NCBI RefSeq assembly: GCF_025642135.1
Contig: NZ_CP106793.1
Location: 7,842,001 to 7,906,000 of the forward strand
Direction: 5' to 3'
Source: Streptomyces cynarae
GTDB taxonomy: Bacteria; Actinomycetota; Actinomycetes; Streptomycetales; Streptomycetaceae
Length of the DNA: 64,000 nt
Shown: one piece after another, positions 56,780 to 64,000 of the stretch
Layout: each line of letters starts with the position of its first letter
How positions within the stretch are numbered: position 1 is the first letter of the stretch
Translations under genes and position numbers: made by a program
Notes under the pieces: model-generated
Database searches by the model: none
What the model was told of the DNA's origin: nothing
Seen by the model: only the letters and a program-made list of their open reading frames with translations

Positions 56780-57895
56780 GTGACAGGCACGGATGCACCC
56801 CCCTCGTTCCGGCTCGTGTACGTCCCCGGGGCGACGCCCGCCAAATGGGCGCGGATCTGGAACGAGCGCCTGCCCGATGTACCGCTCACCCTGCTTCAGG
56901 TGCCGGCGGCCGAAGCGCCCGAGATGCTGGGCGGCGGCGAGGCGGACGCGGGGCTCGTACGGCTGCCGGTGGATCGCACGGTGTTCAGCGCGATCCCCCT
57001 TTACACCGAGACCACGGTGGTCGTCGTCCCCAAGGACCACGTGGTGGCAGCCGTCGACGAGGTGTCCTGCGACGATCTCGCCGACGAGGTCGTCCTCCAC
57101 CCCCTCGACGACGTCCTGGGCTGGGAGCGACCGCCGGGCGAGCCCGCCTTCGAACGTCCTGCCACCACCGAGGACGCCGTCGAACTCGTGGCGGCGGGCG
57201 TGGGTCTGCTCGTCGTGCCCCAGTCGCTGGCGCGGCTGTACCACCGCCGCGACCTCACCTACCGCCCGGTCGTGGACGCGCCCCAGTCGAGCGTCGCCCT
57301 GTCCTGGCCCGAGGACGCGACCACCGACCTGGTGGAGGACTTCATCGGGATCGTGCGCGGACGGACGGTCAACAGCACTCGGGGCCGCACCTCCGTCCAG
57401 CCTCCCGCCGAACCGAAGCGTCAGGGCACCGACGCGGCAGGGGCCCGGCGCAAGCCCGCCCCGGGGAAGTCGACCGGCCGCAGTCCCCGCAGCGGCTCCG
57501 GCGGCCCCAAGGCCGCGCGGCGCGGCAGCCCCGCCGGCGGTCGTGACCGGGGCCGGACAGGGGCGATGAACGACAGGACCCGGCGCGGAAGGATCGTGCC
57601 CGGCGTCCTGGGTCGACGGCTCGCAGCCTCGCCGCAGCAGCCCTCCGGACCCGCCGCCACACCCGCTCACCAGGTGTCGACGAACCCCCGCCCGCGCGCG
57701 TCGCGGGGCCCCTCCCAACCGTCCAGGGCCGCCAGCACCCAGCGCCGTGAGTCGGCCGGATCGATCACCGCGTCGATGTCAAGGGCCGCCGCCGCATTGA
57801 CCGCCTTGCCCTGCTCGTACAGCTCGGCGACCCGTTCCTCGAACGCGCGGGCCCGCTCCTCGGGGTCCGGGATCGCCGCCAGCTCCCTGCGGTAG
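56780..57895 (+). CDS. LysR-type substrate-binding domain protein, read-through tail
   Basis: A 371-residue frame. Residues ~10-200 form a LysR-type ligand-binding fold without a DNA-binding domain: FRLVYVPGATPAKWARIWNERLPDVPLTLLQV, DAGLVRLPVDRTVFSAIPLYTETTVVVVPKDH, AGVGLLVVPQSLARLYHRRDLTYRPV and LVEDFIGIVRGRTVNSTRGRT. A basic tail follows. Relatives end in such an Arg-rich tail; here a neighbouring frame reaches a stop at 57546 (PRRRS), while this frame runs on to 57895, antisense to the carboxylase gene for 229 bases. A small frameshift in the tail is likely. Confidence 0.8.
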   Translation: MTGTDAPPSFRLVYVPGATPAKWARIWNERLPDVPLTLLQVPAAEAPEMLGGGEADAGLVRLPVDRTVFSAIPLYTETTVVVVPKDHVVAAVDEVSCDDLADEVVLHPLDDVLGWERPPGEPAFERPATTEDAVELVAAGVGLLVVPQSLARLYHRRDLTYRPVVDAPQSSVALSWPEDATTDLVEDFIGIVRGRTVNSTRGRTSVQPPAEPKRQGTDAAGARRKPAPGKSTGRSPRSGSGGPKAARRGSPAGGRDRGRTGAMNDRTRRGRIVPGVLGRRLAASPQQPSGPAATPAHQVSTNPRPRASRGPSQPSRAASTQRRESAGSITASMSRAAAALTALPCSYSSATRSSNARARSSGSGIAASSLR

Positions 57896-60816
57896 CCGAG
57901 GCGGACCGCGCCCTCCAGTCCCATGCCGCCGAACTCGCCCGTGGGCCAGGCGGCGCAGGCGAGCGGCGCGCGGGTGGAGCCGCCCATCATCGCCATCGCG
58001 CCCAGCCCGTACGCCTTCCTGAGCACCAAACTCACCAGCGGCACCCGCAGGTTCGCGCCCGTCACGAACATGCGTGCGAAGTGCCGTACCGTCGCGGTCC
58101 GTTCTGCGTCCGGTCCCACCATGAAACCGGGCGTGTCGCACAGCGAGAGGATCGGCAGCCCGAAGGCGTCGCACAGCTGGAGGAAGCGCGCCGTCTTGTC
58201 CGCGGCGTCCCGGTCGAGGGCTCCGCCCAGGTGTCCCGGATTGTTCGCGATCAGACCCATCGGGCGGCCCTCGATCCGCATCAGAGACGTCACCACACCC
58301 GCGCCGAAGGCCCGCCGCAGCTCCAGCACCGACCCCGTGTCGGCCAGCGCGTCGATCACCGTGCGCACCTCGTAGGCCCGCCTGCGGTTCTCCGGAACGG
58401 CGTGCCGCAGCAGTCGCTGGTCCGGGGCCTCCCAGGCGGTCCGCGTTCCTCGGAAGTACGACAGGTAGCGGCGCGCGACCTCGACCGCCTCCACCTCGTC
58501 GGCGGCCGCCACGTCCACCACCCCGTTCGGTGCCTGGACCGACAGCGGCCCCACCTCCTCGGGGCGGAACACGCCGAGCCCGCCGCCCTCGATCATCGCC
58601 GGGCCGGCCATGCCGATCGTGGCCTCCGGCGTGGCGATCACCATGTCGCAGCAGCCGAGGAGGGCCGCATTGCCCGCGAAACAGCGCCCCGAGGCGATGC
58701 CGACCAGGGGGACGAGACCGCTGAGACGGCCCATCTGGTGGAACGTGGTCAGCTCCAGGCCCGAGACGGAGACTCCGTCCGTGTCACCGGGGCGGCCCCC
58801 GCCGCCTTCCGCGAACAGCACCACCGGCAGTCGCCGCTCCTCGGCGATCTGCAGCATCCGGTCGGTCTTGCGATGGTTCTGCAGCCCTTGCGTGCCCGCG
58901 AGGACCGTGTAGTCGTACGACATGACGACGCACGGCTCGCCGTTCACGCGCCCGGTGCCGGTGACCATGCCGTCCGCCGGAGTCGCCCGGATCAGGTCCT
59001 CCAGCGAGCGCCGGCGCCGCTGCGCCGCGACCGTGAGCGCACCGAACTCGGTGAACGACCCCTCGTCGCACAGGTCCTCGATGTTCTCGCGCGCCGTACG
59101 CCGGCCGGAGGCGTGCCGCTTGGCGACGGCCTCCGGGCGGTGCTCGTCCAGGCCGAAGGCATGCCGCCGCACCACCTCCGCGAGATCGGGCCGCTCGGCG
59201 TCCAGGTCCACCGCCGGGACTCCGCCGTCCTGGTGCGGATCGTCGTCGGTGACGTCGAGCTCCACCAGGGCCCGTCCCTCGGCCACCGTGTCCCCCACGC
59301 GCGCGTGCACTGCGCGGACCACCCCGGAGCCCGGTGCGCGGACGACGTGCTCCATCTTCATCGCCTCCAGCACCAGCACCTGCTGCCCGGAGCACACGGC
59401 GTCACCCGGCGCGACCTCGACCGAGAGCACCGTGCCGCTCAGCGGTGCCCCTAAAGTGCCGTCCGCCGACCCGGCCGCCACGCCCGATTCCTCGGGCAGC
59501 AGTTCCAGCAGGTGCTGCTCGACGAATCCCGTGTGCGCCCAGAACCCGGGTTGAGCGAGGACCGCCCGCAGCAGCGGGACAGAAGTCCGAACCCCCTCGA
59601 TGGCGAACTCACCCAGCGCGCGGCGGGCCCGGGCGCAGGCGGCCTGCCAGCCGCCGTACGAAACGTGTGCCACCACCTTGGCGAGCAGTGCGTCGTAGCG
59701 CACGCCGACCTCGGCGCCCGCGCGGACCGCCGTGTCGACCCTGATCCCCGGGCCCGTCGGCACGTCGAAGCGCGTCAGCCGTCCGGACGACGGGCGCACC
59801 GTGCCGTCCGCCTCCGCCACCTCGGCGTTGACCCGCGCCTGCACGGCGAAACCGCGCGGCGGATCGGGCGGTCCCGCCAGTCCAAGCGACGCCAGCGACT
59901 CGCCCGCCGCCAGGCGCAGTTGTACGGCCACCAGATCGACGCCCGTCACCTCCTCGGTGACCGTGTGCTCCACCTGGAGCCGTGGATTGGCCTCGATGAA
60001 GTGGAACTCCTCGCCCCGCACCAGGAATTCGAACGTGCCGAGCCCGGTGTAGAGCGCGGCGCGCGCCAGCCGTAGGGCGGTCGACACGAGTGCGGTCCGT
60101 ACGCTGTCCGGGAGTTCGGGCGCGGGCGCGATCTCGACGAGCTTCTGGTGCCGGCGCTGGGCGCTGCAGTCCCGCTCCCACAGATGCGTGAGAGCGCCGT
60201 GCGCGTCGCCGAGGATCTGCACCTCGATGTGCCGGGCACCCTCCAGCAGCCGCTCGGCGTACACCGTGTCGAGCCCGAAGCCCTGCCGAACCTCGGAGCG
60301 GCAGCGCTCCCACGCCCCGGCCAGCTCATCGGCCGTCCGCACCACCCGCATACCGCGCCCGCCGCCCCCGCCGACCGCCTTGATCATCAACGGGCCGTCG
60401 CGGAGGAGCTCCCGGGCCTCCTGCAGGGTCGTTCCCCCTCCGGGCAGGACGGGGACACCCAGCTCCGAGGCGAAGGCACGCGCGCGTGCCTTGTCGCCGA
60501 AGAGGGCCAGGGCGTCGGGGGAGGGGCCGACGAACGTGACCTGCCCGGCGGCGCAGCGTCGGGCGAACTCCGCGTCCTCGCTGAGGAATCCGTATCCCGG
60601 GTGCAGGAACGCGCAGCCGGTCGAACGTGCGGCGGTCAGCAGCGCCTCCGCGTCCCGGTAGTCCGGGACCGGTACGCTCTCGTCGGCGTACCGGACGTGC
60701 GCGTCGTCGCCGTCCGCGTACACCGCGACCGTCCGCAGGCCCAGTTCGGCGGCGGCGCGCAGCACCCGGACGGCGATCTCCCCGCGGTTGGCGACGAGTA
60801 CGGCCTCGGAACCCAT
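57667..60816 (-). CDS. single-chain acyl-CoA carboxylase (biotin carboxylase, BCCP, carboxyltransferase)
   Basis: A 1049-residue cytosolic biotin-dependent carboxylase. Residues 1-450 are biotin carboxylase (VLVANRGEIAVRVLRAA, GYGFLSEDAEFARRC, KAVGGGGGRGMRVV, IEANPRLQVEHTVTEEVTGVDLV). The biotinyl Lys is in EAMKMEHV near residue 490. Residues ~535-1049 are a carboxyltransferase joining beta and alpha halves (MSYDYTVLAGTQGLQNHRKTDRML; LCDTPGFMVGPDAE; GEFGGMGLEGAV). ATG 60816 follows GGGAGGG. The acyl-CoA substrate (acetyl, propionyl or other) is not evident. An upstream HAD gene is read 25 bases before it. Confidence 0.95.
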   Translation of the reverse strand: MGSEAVLVANRGEIAVRVLRAAAELGLRTVAVYADGDDAHVRYADESVPVPDYRDAEALLTAARSTGCAFLHPGYGFLSEDAEFARRCAAGQVTFVGPSPDALALFGDKARARAFASELGVPVLPGGGTTLQEARELLRDGPLMIKAVGGGGGRGMRVVRTADELAGAWERCRSEVRQGFGLDTVYAERLLEGARHIEVQILGDAHGALTHLWERDCSAQRRHQKLVEIAPAPELPDSVRTALVSTALRLARAALYTGLGTFEFLVRGEEFHFIEANPRLQVEHTVTEEVTGVDLVAVQLRLAAGESLASLGLAGPPDPPRGFAVQARVNAEVAEADGTVRPSSGRLTRFDVPTGPGIRVDTAVRAGAEVGVRYDALLAKVVAHVSYGGWQAACARARRALGEFAIEGVRTSVPLLRAVLAQPGFWAHTGFVEQHLLELLPEESGVAAGSADGTLGAPLSGTVLSVEVAPGDAVCSGQQVLVLEAMKMEHVVRAPGSGVVRAVHARVGDTVAEGRALVELDVTDDDPHQDGGVPAVDLDAERPDLAEVVRRHAFGLDEHRPEAVAKRHASGRRTARENIEDLCDEGSFTEFGALTVAAQRRRRSLEDLIRATPADGMVTGTGRVNGEPCVVMSYDYTVLAGTQGLQNHRKTDRMLQIAEERRLPVVLFAEGGGGRPGDTDGVSVSGLELTTFHQMGRLSGLVPLVGIASGRCFAGNAALLGCCDMVIATPEATIGMAGPAMIEGGGLGVFRPEEVGPLSVQAPNGVVDVAAADEVEAVEVARRYLSYFRGTRTAWEAPDQRLLRHAVPENRRRAYEVRTVIDALADTGSVLELRRAFGAGVVTSLMRIEGRPMGLIANNPGHLGGALDRDAADKTARFLQLCDAFGLPILSLCDTPGFMVGPDAERTATVRHFARMFVTGANLRVPLVSLVLRKAYGLGAMAMMGGSTRAPLACAAWPTGEFGGMGLEGAVRLGYRRELAAIPDPEERARAFEERVAELYEQGKAVNAAAALDIDAVIDPADSRRWVLAALDGWEGPRDARGRGFVDTW

Positions 60817-60841
60817 GAATCCCTCCCCGGTCGCAAGAAGG

Positions 60842-61530
60842 CTACGAGGACGCCGAGCCCAGCAGCCAGTCGTAGGCCGTCCGGGCAGTGAACTCCGCCT
60901 GCCCGCCGCGCAACAGCAACCCCGCCGTGGCGAACGCCGGGTCGTCCGCCTGAGCGGCGACGTACGGGACCGCGATGCACCGCATCCCGGCCGCGTGAGC
61001 GGCGACGACTCCCGGTGCCGCGTCCTCCACGACCACGCAGTCGGCGGGCGACGTGCCGAGGCGGCGCGCGGCTTCGAGGAAGACGTCCGGGGCGGCTTGC
61101 CGTGCGCGACCTCGTCGGCCGAGACGGCCGTGCCGAGCCATGCGCGCAGGCCCGTGCCCGCCAGGACCGCCTCGATGGCCTCATGCGAGGAGCCCGAGGC
61201 GACGGCCATCGGCACGCCCGCGCCGGCCGGCATCTCCACGAACTTCCGCATCTCCGGGTAGACCGGGGTGGCGGCGCGGGCGAGCGCCAGATAGCGCCGG
61301 TCCTTCTCCGCGAGCAGCTCGTCGAGCGGGGATGTGAGGCCGTAGCGCTCCTGCCAGTGGACCACCGTCTCCCGTGTGCTGACGCCGACGTACCGCTCGT
61401 GGTCCGTCCAGGTGTAGGTGACGCCCTGCCCGGCGAGGAGCTGTCGGCCCGCCTCGAAGTAGTTGGGCTCGCTGTCCACGAGGGTCCCGTCGAGATCGAG
61501 GACGACAGCGGTGGCGCCGAGGGTGCTCAT
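60842..61530 (-). pseudogene. HAD phosphatase with one-base frameshift
   Basis: ATG 61530 follows GGAGC. N-terminal part: VVLDLDGTLVDSEPNYFEAGRQLL, cap helices, VPMAVASGSSHEAIEAVL, DEVAHGKP. Near 61100 the sequence AAGCCGCCCCGGAC lacks one base relative to the expected AAG-CCx-GCC-CCG-GAC. The rest (PDVFLEAARRLGTSPADCVVVEDAAPGVVAAHAAGMRCIAVP) is in another frame, stopping at 60842. As read, the first frame would run through into the carboxylase frame. Either a true inactivating indel or a sequencing error; the intact enzyme would have ~229 residues. Confidence 0.85.
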
Positions 61531-61573
61531 GGGCTCCAGCATGCCAAGGGGCGGCCTGTGCCCCGCCCGGGCG

Positions 61574-62050
61574 TCAGTGCGCCGCCGCGCGGCCGATCGA
61601 CTCCACCAACGGCAGCAGCCGGTGCGGTACGCGTTCGCGCAGTGCCACCTCCGTGCGGGTGCGGACCACCCCGGGCAAGCTGATGAGCGTCTGGATGACG
61701 TCCTCCAGGTGTGCGTTGTCGCGTGCGACCACCCGGGTCAGCAGGTCGCCGCCACCGGTGATGGAGAACGCCTCCACGATCTCGGGCACAGCCGCGAGCG
61801 CGTCGCCCACCTCGTCCAGATGCCCCTGCGTGACCTCGATGTGCACGAAGGCCAGCACGGGGTGCCCGAGCGCGGCGGGCGACAGGGACGGCCCCGTGCC
61901 GGTGATCACCCCGTCGCGCTCCAGACGGTCTAGGCGGGCCTGGAGAGTGCCCCGCGCGATGCCCAGGATGCGCGCGTACTCGCGCACGCTGGTGCGCGGC
62001 TGTTCGAGCAGCAGCCGCAGGATGCGGGTGTCGAGTCCGTCCACGGCCAT
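61574..62050 (-). CDS. Lrp/AsnC-family transcriptional regulator
   Basis: A 158-residue regulator: N-terminal HTH (LDTRILRLLLEQPRTSVREYARILGIARGTLQARLDRLERDGVITG) and C-terminal RAM ligand domain (LAFVHIEVTQGHLDEVGDALAAVPEIVEAFSITGGGDLLTRVVARDNAHLEDVIQTLISLPGVVRTRTEVAL). It is divergent from the FUSC gene. The gap 62051-62272 contains related GGATC-centred half-sites (near 62073-62083 and 62098-62108) that could be autoregulatory, though this is weak. Confidence 0.93.
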   Translation of the reverse strand: MAVDGLDTRILRLLLEQPRTSVREYARILGIARGTLQARLDRLERDGVITGTGPSLSPAALGHPVLAFVHIEVTQGHLDEVGDALAAVPEIVEAFSITGGGDLLTRVVARDNAHLEDVIQTLISLPGVVRTRTEVALRERVPHRLLPLVESIGRAAAH

Positions 62051-62272
62051 GGTCCGTTGGCCTCCCGGTGGTATCAGTGGATCTTCTTCGACTGTACCAA
62101 TGGATCAGTGAACAGCACGCCGGTTGAGCCACTGCGGCTCTGATGCTTTCCTTAGGGGTATCAATGGCGCCGCGCAGCGCAGGACCGGTGACGAGGCCGG
62201 AATCCGTGCCCGCGGCGCCATTCCCATGTCCTGGCGTCGCGATGACATGAGAAGTGGGGCGGACGGACGACG

Positions 62273-63793
62273 GTGACTCACCCGGTGCTGAAGAAGTTGA
62301 AGAAGATGTTCACGGCTCCGGATCCGGGGCTGTTCCGGCTGCGCGTGTCGTTGCGCGCGGTGCTCGGCATCGGCCTCGCCGTGACCGCGTGCGCGGCGGC
62401 CGGGCTGCCGCTGCCGGCCTCGGTCACCGGCGGGCTCGCCGCGCTGCTGGCACTGTTCACGGTCGCCGACCCGACCGTGCGCGGCCAGGCGGTCACCACC
62501 GCGCTGCTGCCCGCCGTCGGCCTTCCGGTCCTCACGGTCGCGACCGCCCTGCACGATGTGCCGGCGGTGCGGGACGCGGTCTGGCTCACGGTCGTCCTCG
62601 CCGGTGTCTACGCCCGTCGCTGGGGGCCGCGCGGGCATGCACTCGGCATCTTCGCCTTCATGACCTTCTTCGTCGCGCAGTTCCTGCACGCCGTCCCGGG
62701 GCAGCTTCCGGAGCTGTACGCGGCCGTGGTGCTCTCGCTCGCCACCGCCTCGGCGGTGCGCTTCGGGGTGTGGTGCGTCGAACGCCGTACGCCGCTGCCC
62801 GCCGCGCCCGCACCGCTCGGCGGCCGCGGCCTCGCCCGGCCCGCCACCCGCCAGGCCTTCCAGGCGACCGCCGCTTGCGCCTTCGCCATCGCGGCCGGCC
62901 AGGTGCTGTCCCACGAGCGTTGGTACTGGGCCGTCGGCACCGCCTGGTGGATCTTCGTGAACACCGCCTCGCGCGGCGAGACGCTGGTGCGCGGCTTCCG
63001 GCGGGTCGTCGGCACGGTCACCGGCATCGTCGCCGGGCTGCTGGTCGCGGTGCCGCTGCACGGCTCCCCGGCGCCCACCGCCGCGCTCGTCGCCGTCTGC
63101 GTCTTCGGCATCTTCTACACGGCGGCCCCGTCCTACAGCTGGATGATGTTCTTCGTCACCGTGATGGCGGGCCTGCTCTACGGCCTCCTCGGCGTGCTGC
63201 ACCCGGGGCTGCTCGCCCTGCGCCTCGCGGAGACGGGCGTCGGGGCCCTGGGGGCGGCCCTCGCCGTCGTGCTCGTCCTGCCGATCACCACGCACGCGGT
63301 CACCGACCAGTGGGTGCGCCGAGCCGTGTACGCGGTGCACGCCTGCACCGCCGCGGCGGCACGGCGGCTCGCGGGCGACCCGGAGGCGGACCCCGCGTCG
63401 CGCGCGGCGGAGCTCGAGGCGTTGCTGGGGCGCGTCCGACAGGCGCTCGCGCCGTTGGTGCATCCGCTGAACCCGCTGCGTGCGCGCAAGGCGCGGGCCC
63501 GCCAGGTGCTGGCGCTGCTCGACGAGTGCGCCCGTCGAACGCGTGGCCTCGTCGCCGTCGCCGCCGACCCGGACGCCTCGCACGACGCCCGGCTCACGGA
63601 CGCGTGCCGGCGCGTCGAGACCGCGGTGGAGGCGCTGCTCGGAGCGGTCCCCGAACGCGCCCTGACGTCCCCCGCGGGCGTCCCGGGCCACCACCCCGGC
63701 GCCGAGCAGGCTCTCGGCCACCTCCACGGACTGGAACGGGCCCTGATCGCCCTGGCCGTTCCGCTGCGCGCTTCGTCCCCGGTCCGGGTCTGA
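62273..63793 (+). CDS. FUSC-family membrane protein
   Basis: A 506-residue inner-membrane protein. An N-terminal block of helices (FRLRVSLRAVLGIGLAVTACAAAGLPLPASVTGGLAALLALFTVADPT) and a second block (FQATAACAFAIAAGQVLSHERWYWAVGTAWWIFVNTASRGETLVRGFRRVVGTVTGIVAGLLV) show the FUSC repeat W-Y-W-x8-FVNT-x7-RxxR. A cytosolic helical C-terminus follows (~345-506). GTG 62273 is used. It may export an aromatic acid or similar compound under the divergent Lrp regulator. Confidence 0.88.
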   Translation: MTHPVLKKLKKMFTAPDPGLFRLRVSLRAVLGIGLAVTACAAAGLPLPASVTGGLAALLALFTVADPTVRGQAVTTALLPAVGLPVLTVATALHDVPAVRDAVWLTVVLAGVYARRWGPRGHALGIFAFMTFFVAQFLHAVPGQLPELYAAVVLSLATASAVRFGVWCVERRTPLPAAPAPLGGRGLARPATRQAFQATAACAFAIAAGQVLSHERWYWAVGTAWWIFVNTASRGETLVRGFRRVVGTVTGIVAGLLVAVPLHGSPAPTAALVAVCVFGIFYTAAPSYSWMMFFVTVMAGLLYGLLGVLHPGLLALRLAETGVGALGAALAVVLVLPITTHAVTDQWVRRAVYAVHACTAAAARRLAGDPEADPASRAAELEALLGRVRQALAPLVHPLNPLRARKARARQVLALLDECARRTRGLVAVAADPDASHDARLTDACRRVETAVEALLGAVPERALTSPAGVPGHHPGAEQALGHLHGLERALIALAVPLRASSPVRV

Positions 63794-63840
63794 CGCCGGT
63801 CACCCCGCAGCGGGGTCGGCGGCAGGCTCGCCCCTGACAC

Positions 63841-63878
63841 GGCCGAGGGCCCGCTCCTGGGGGAGCGGGCCCTCGGCC
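63841..63878. terminator. 17-bp perfect hairpin terminator, convergent genes
   Basis: GGCCGAGGGCCCGCTCC, loop TGGG, GGAGCGGGCCCTCGGCC. It lies between the FUSC stop (63793) and the stop of the minus-strand gene (63900), so it can serve both directions. Confidence 0.88.
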
Positions 63879-63899
63879 GTACGGGTGTGTCCGGCGGGG

Positions 63900-64000
63900 T
63901 CAGCGGACCGGCGTCCCCTGCGGCTGCTGCGGGGCGATGCCCAACGCCGTCGTGTACTTGGCGAGCGCCAGCTTGCCGATCGCCGGGTACGGGCCGAGCG
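63900..64000 (-). CDS. partial gene, C-terminus only
   Basis: The minus strand carries the last 32 codons of a gene running off the right edge, ending LGPYPAIGKLALAKYTTALG, IAPQQPQGTPVR and a TGA at 63900-63902. Third-position bias is strong. Too little remains to name a family. Confidence 0.6.
   Translation of the reverse strand, partial: LGPYPAIGKLALAKYTTALGIAPQQPQGTPVR

Overview
The window is high-GC actinobacterial DNA, almost certainly from a Streptomyces chromosome. Supporting signs are the very strong G/C third-position bias, GTG and TTG starts, and Streptomyces-type families (DUF2267, DUF6083, DUF6479, DUF5997-like, DUF2795, SpoIIE-type PP2C phosphatases, an actinobacterial cytochrome b and oxidase subunit IV). 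The many IS elements and decayed genes suggest a variable stress-gene island, and the right-hand ~9 kb looks like ordinary core genome.

Layout. 0-5.1 kb: ion homeostasis, with a KimA-like potassium importer, a PRC/MgtE_N/CBS sensor protein and an Nramp-related divalent cation transporter. 5.1-22 kb: a graveyard of broken stress genes (groEL remnant with an intact CIRCE, PP2C, two thioredoxins, Hsp20, a thioredoxin-reductase-like flavoprotein, DUF2267, an MFS tail) mixed with IS5-family elements, a few intact small genes, a sugar porter and a HAD phosphatase. One IS5-like element carries an ankyrin-repeat gene and splits a GAF-PucR regulator gene. 22.1-36.7 kb: an intact heat-shock and redox module of GSP17M-like protein, dnaK, grpE, cbpA-type dnaJ, cbpM-like, clpB, thioredoxin, UBP zinc finger, cNMP-domain flavoprotein and hsp20, followed by an MFS transporter, DUF2267 genes and a PP2C phosphatase. 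36.9-43.2 kb: a DUF1931 histone-fold protein, a FUSC protein, PsiE, acetate kinase and a universal-stress-protein remnant.

43.4-48.4 kb: a divergent pair (Cys/His-rich protein and XRE regulator) with three operator-like repeats, a DUF6083 gene, an IS5 element with a second accessory ORF, and an IS3 fragment. 48.6-55.1 kb: hairpins, a HemK-like methyltransferase, a CDGSH protein fused through a 33-bp repeat array to a haem-oxygenase-like protein, and a respiratory set of cytochrome b facing ctaD-ctaF. 55.3-64 kb: DUF6479, CBS protein, DUF5997-like, LysR-type substrate-binding protein, a single-chain biotin-dependent carboxylase, a frameshifted HAD gene, an Lrp regulator and a second FUSC protein.

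How the genes fit together (inference): the central module couples protein disaggregation and refolding (ClpB, DnaK, GrpE, DnaJ, Hsp20) to thiol redox control (thioredoxin, flavoprotein). It is flanked by ion transport, PsiE, acetate kinase and alternative respiration, as expected of a heat, oxidative and low-oxygen survival island. The gene content resembles the enterobacterial heat-resistance locus. Several decayed genes at 8-18.5 kb are diverged copies of genes in the intact module, so the locus seems to have held at least two versions of it.
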